Source of the DNA: Acidobacteriota bacterium
GTDB taxonomy: Bacteria; Acidobacteriota; Blastocatellia; Pyrinomonadales; Pyrinomonadaceae
Assembly: GCA_020200135.1 (NCBI GenBank)
Contig: JAIVJI010000069.1
Location: forward strand, 18,417 to 82,416
Direction: 5' to 3'
Length of the DNA: 64,000 nucleotides
Within the stretch, counting starts at the first letter, position 1, and each line of letters starts with the position of its first letter. Shown in pieces: positions 61,355 to 64,000 of this stretch. Both the position numbers and the translations under genes were made by a program. The notes beneath the pieces are model-generated. The model made no database searches. It was not told where the DNA came from and was given only the letters and a program-made list of their open reading frames with translations.

Positions 61355-61978
61355 ATGGCACGATTCAGCCTGATTCCGAAGGAGGAGCAGTACTTCGCCC
61401 TCTTCCGTGAGATGACCTCGCACATTTACGACGCGGCCACCGCGCTCTGCGAGATGCTGGCCGCCAAGCAGGAGGACTTCCCTGCCCACCTCAAAAAGAT
61501 CAAAGACATCGAGCACACCTGCGACGAACTGACCCACTCGATCTCGAAGAAGCTCAACACCTCCTTCATCACCCCCTTCGACCGCGAAGACATCTACATG
61601 CTGTCGGGCGCGCTCGACGACATCGTCGATCTCATCGACGACGTCGCGCGCGCCGTCGTCATGTACAACGTGCGCGAGGCGACCGACTACGCGCGGCAGT
61701 TCGGCGACGTGCTCCAGCGCATGGCCGTTCAGCTCCACGAGGTGGTCTCGACGCTGGAGCGGCCGGCCGGCATCGCCCCGCGCCTCGTCGAGATTCACCG
61801 GCTCGAGAACGAGGGCGACGACCTCTACCACGAGGCCATCGGCGAGCTGTTCCAGGGCACGCCCGACCCGCTGCGCGTCATCCGCTGGAAGGACCTCTAC
61901 GACAAGCTGGAGGGCGCGGTCGACCGCTGCGAGCAGGCCGCCAACATCATCGAGTCCGTCATCATCAAGCACGTCTGA
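61355..61978 (+). CDS. DUF47/PhoU-like phosphate transport regulator
   Basis: 207 residues, all-helical: 'FSLIPKEEQYFALFREMTSH', 'IKDIEHTCDELTHSISKKLN', 'TSFITPFDREDIYMLSGALD', 'LENEGDDLYHEAIGELF', 'YDKLEGAVDRCEQAANIIES'. The E/D-x3-D/E metal motifs are intact. It typically regulates the Pit permease encoded next to it. GGGAGAAAT precedes the ATG. Confidence 0.92.
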   Translation: MARFSLIPKEEQYFALFREMTSHIYDAATALCEMLAAKQEDFPAHLKKIKDIEHTCDELTHSISKKLNTSFITPFDREDIYMLSGALDDIVDLIDDVARAVVMYNVREATDYARQFGDVLQRMAVQLHEVVSTLERPAGIAPRLVEIHRLENEGDDLYHEAIGELFQGTPDPLRVIRWKDLYDKLEGAVDRCEQAANIIESVIIKHV

Positions 61979-61989
61979 AAGGAGAAGGA

Positions 61990-62057
61990 TGGGGGGGCGA
62001 AGGGTGAGGGGTGAAGTGGAGGCCGTCCTCACTTCCACCTCCGCCCTTGGCCCCCCG
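61990..62057. repeat. Imperfect word hairpin between DUF47 and Pit genes
   Basis: GGGGGGCGAAGGG (~61991) pairs with CGCCCTTGGCCCCCC (~62042-62057), and GAAGTGGAGG with ACTTCCACCTCC. Words repeat as in the other 3'-end hairpins. It lies 12 nt after the DUF47 stop. Confidence 0.7.
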
Positions 62058-62068
62058 TCCCCTCGCCT

Positions 62069-63091
62069 ATGGATGCCACCATCATCTTCGTCGTCATCAT
62101 CGTCGTAATCGCGCTGATCTTCGACTACATCAACGGGTTCCACGACGCGGCGAACTCCATCGCGACCGTCGTCTCGACGCGCGTGCTCTCGCCCGGCGCG
62201 GCGGTCGTCTGGGCGGCCTTCTTCAACTTCATCGCGTTCGTCGTCCTCGGCGAGGCCGTGGCCAAGACCATCGGCAAGGACATGGTGGACATCAAGGCGA
62301 TTCCGGGGGACTGGCAGCTCTGGGTGCTTTTATGCGGGCTCATCGGCGCCATCGTCTGGAACCTCGTCACCTGGTACTACGGCATCCCCTCCAGCTCTTC
62401 GCACGCGCTCGTCGGCGGCTACGCGGGCGCGGCCATCGCCGCCTCGGGCTTCGGCGTCATCCTCCCCTCCGGGTGGACGAAGACGCTCATCTTCATCGTC
62501 CTCTCGCCCCTCATCGGGGCGCTGCTGGGACTCACCATCATGGTGTCGGTGATGTGGATTTTCCGCCGCTGGTCGCCGCACCGCGTGGACAAATTCTTCC
62601 GCAAGGGGCAGCTCGTCTCGGCCGCGCTCTTCAGCCTCGGCCACGGCGGCAACGACGCGCAGAAGACGATGGGCATCATCGCCGGCGTGCTCGTCGCCTC
62701 GAACCTCAACCCGGACGCGACGCGCGACATCCCGATGTGGGTGGTGCTCACCTGTCACGCGGCCATCGGGCTGGGGACGCTCTCGGGCGGCTGGCGCATC
62801 GTCCACACGATGGGGTCACGCATCACCAAGCTCAAGCCGGTGAGCGGGTTCAGCGCGGAGACGGCCGCGGCCGTCTCAATCATCGGCGTCACACTCGGCG
62901 GCATCCCCGTCTCGACGACGCACACCATCACGGGTGCCATCGTCGGCGTCGGCGCCACGCGCCGCCTGTCGGCGGTCAAGTGGGGCGTGGCGGGGCGCAT
63001 CGTCTGGGCGTGGGTCCTGACCATCCCGCTCGCCGCGCTCATCGCCGCGGTCTCCTTCTGGACTTACCGCGCCGTCGCCGGACTCTTCTAA
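62069..63091 (+). CDS. Low-affinity inorganic phosphate transporter (Pit family)
   Basis: 340 residues, about ten transmembrane helices. The duplicated PiT signatures 'DYINGFHDAANSIATVVSTR' and 'GHGGNDAQKTMGIIAGVLVA', plus 'SGIPSSSSHALVGGYAG'-type loops ('GIPSSSSHALVGGY', 'GIPVSTTHTITGAIVG'), are present. H+/metal-phosphate symport in the inner membrane. Second gene of the DUF47-pit unit. Confidence 0.95.
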   Translation: MDATIIFVVIIVVIALIFDYINGFHDAANSIATVVSTRVLSPGAAVVWAAFFNFIAFVVLGEAVAKTIGKDMVDIKAIPGDWQLWVLLCGLIGAIVWNLVTWYYGIPSSSSHALVGGYAGAAIAASGFGVILPSGWTKTLIFIVLSPLIGALLGLTIMVSVMWIFRRWSPHRVDKFFRKGQLVSAALFSLGHGGNDAQKTMGIIAGVLVASNLNPDATRDIPMWVVLTCHAAIGLGTLSGGWRIVHTMGSRITKLKPVSGFSAETAAAVSIIGVTLGGIPVSTTHTITGAIVGVGATRRLSAVKWGVAGRIVWAWVLTIPLAALIAAVSFWTYRAVAGLF

Positions 63092-63168
63092 CACGCGGCA
63101 CGCCCCTTGCGCTCGCGGGCGGCGACAGCGACCTTCGGGCGACACGACCCGGCACCCACGCCGCCCGC

Positions 63169-63600
63169 TCAACGCGGAATCAGGTAGTTCAGCAGCTCGC
63201 CCAGTTCCGTGAGCCACACGGCCATCCCGTGCCAGCCGACGACGAACCCGAAGAGCGCCGGCAGCACGCCCGACTTCCCCGGTGAGCGGTCGAGCGACGC
63301 GCCCGCCGCGAACGAGAGCGCCAGCGCCGCCGGCGCCAGCAGACCCCAGACAAAGATAAGCCCGACCGCGGCCCCCAAGTGCGGCCCCGCCAGCGACAGC
63401 GCGAGCGGCGCGAGCGAGTAGCGGAAAAGGTAGAGCACGCCCGCGAAGCCCGCCCCGTACGCCAGCGCGGAGCGCTCGCGCGTCGAGCCGCGGAGCGACC
63501 CGCTCACACGCGCCTCAATCGAAGCCCCGCCCTCGCGCGCCCCCGCCGTGCTCGTACCGCACGCGGGACACGCCCGGCCCTGAATTAATAGCTCCATCAT
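63169..63600 (-). CDS. Small membrane protein with N-terminal zinc-ribbon-like start
   Basis: 143 residues. Begins 'MMELLIQGRACPACGTSTAG' (half a zinc ribbon, CPAC only) and has three hydrophobic helices ('GVLYLFRYSLAPLALSLAG', 'VGLIFVWGLLAPAALALSF', 'VLPALFGFVVGWHGMAV'). Layout is reminiscent of Yip1/RDD-type membrane proteins; not assigned. Confidence 0.65.
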   Translation of the reverse strand: MMELLIQGRACPACGTSTAGAREGGASIEARVSGSLRGSTRERSALAYGAGFAGVLYLFRYSLAPLALSLAGPHLGAAVGLIFVWGLLAPAALALSFAAGASLDRSPGKSGVLPALFGFVVGWHGMAVWLTELGELLNYLIPR

Positions 63601-63743
63601 CGTGACCGTTTACACGCGCGGCCACGCCCGAAGTTCCCTGCCGCCGTCACACTCAGGCACGCCCCTTGCGGCACTCTCGCGGAGCGGGCGGGAGGCGCAC
63701 GCATCCCGTACGGGCGGACTTCAACCGACAGGAGACGAGCACG

Positions 63744-63944
63744 ATGTCAGAACAGAGAGAGGGCGGCGAGAGCTTCGCGAAGAAGGAGTCCACCGGCGAG
63801 GGCTCGAACTCGGACAACGCGGGCGAGGGGCAGCCGCGCACCGGCGAGGACTACAACGGCGAAGGCGCCACCGAATCCAACGTCGCCGGCCAGGGCGCGG
63901 GACAGGTCAGCGGCGCGTACGGCGACAGGGAGACGAGTCGTTAG
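63744..63944 (+). CDS. Small hydrophilic Gly/Glu-rich protein
   Basis: 66 residues, Gly/Asn/Glu-rich, no Cys, no hydrophobic segment ('MSEQREGGESFAKKESTGEG'). The ATG follows AGGAGACGAGCACG. Predicted disordered; similar in kind to the protein at 3319-3507. Its TAG begins a repeated word tract. Confidence 0.65.
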   Translation: MSEQREGGESFAKKESTGEGSNSDNAGEGQPRTGEDYNGEGATESNVAGQGAGQVSGAYGDRETSR

Positions 63945-63990
63945 AGACTTGAGGCCGGGGGCTAGAGACTTGAGGCTGGTTAATAGTCAA
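63942..63990. repeat. Word tract at the window end, probably a truncated hairpin
   Basis: TAGAGACTTGAGGC occurs twice (from 63942 and 63963). The TAG stop of the preceding gene is the first word. The complementary arm, if present, lies outside the window. Confidence 0.6.
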
Positions 63991-64000
63991 TCTCCTAACC

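Overview
The window is a high-GC chromosomal segment with no phage, plasmid, IS-element or CRISPR signature. Gene content suggests a Gram-negative bacterium of the Acidobacteriota, probably Blastocatellia-like (inference). Pointers are the C-terminus of an Oar-type TonB-dependent receptor, LPS genes (lpxC, kdsD), a photosynthetic-reaction-centre-type dihaem cytochrome fused to a second domain, paired FG-GAP/ASPIC-UnbV (CRTAC1-like) secreted proteins, and many short zinc-ribbon/RDD-type membrane proteins.

Layout. 1-4.2 kb: receptor end, a RecA-like ATPase behind tandem operator-like dyads, a stress-type SDR, a small hydrophilic protein, a bacterial metallothionein and a shortened ferredoxin. 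4.2-8.3 kb: transglutaminase-like protein, HAD phosphatase, CNB-DUF1003 membrane protein, thioredoxin, Crp-type regulator. 8.4-13.6 kb (minus strand): an energy-metabolism run in transcription order sucC, mauE-like, beta-CASP nuclease, sucD, ndk, nuoI. 14-18 kb: OsmC, TPR protein, tRNA-Pro(GGG), MerR regulator, two-domain retropepsin, glycine-zipper protein. 18.6-24.4 kb (plus): aminotransferase, thiL, TonB-C protein, cysS, tsaD. 25-29 kb: two CRTAC1-like proteins. 29-34 kb: FAD oxidoreductase, broken ROK regulator, PRC-type cytochrome, orphan secretin-N protein. 34.8-43 kb (minus): beta-propeller protein, ThiF/MoeB-like E1, fused aroDE, zinc-ribbon membrane protein, TrmH methyltransferase with a 7-residue repeat tail, zinc-ribbon protein. 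43-54.8 kb: NYN nuclease, DUF2203, lepB, RDD protein, Rqc2/NFACT, CrtC-like lipocalin, hemL, APH(6)-like kinase, sensor kinase. 54.9-64 kb: polA, Uma2, lpxC, kdsD, and a DUF47-Pit phosphate uptake pair behind a Pho-box-like direct repeat.

Two patterns stand out. First, at least fifteen long inverted repeats, each assembled from short near-tandem 'words', sit directly on gene 3' ends. Several supply the stop codon and last residues of the gene, and one has invaded the start of thiL so that its second arm is translated. Three word families recur at separate loci. This is the best candidate here for an undescribed element class. Second, four conserved genes (ferredoxin, ROK regulator, hemL, polA) carry sharp internal deletions relative to their families, three of them in frame; either the genome has a deletion habit or the assembly has dropped short segments.

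All family assignments were made by reading motifs by eye. No database search was run.
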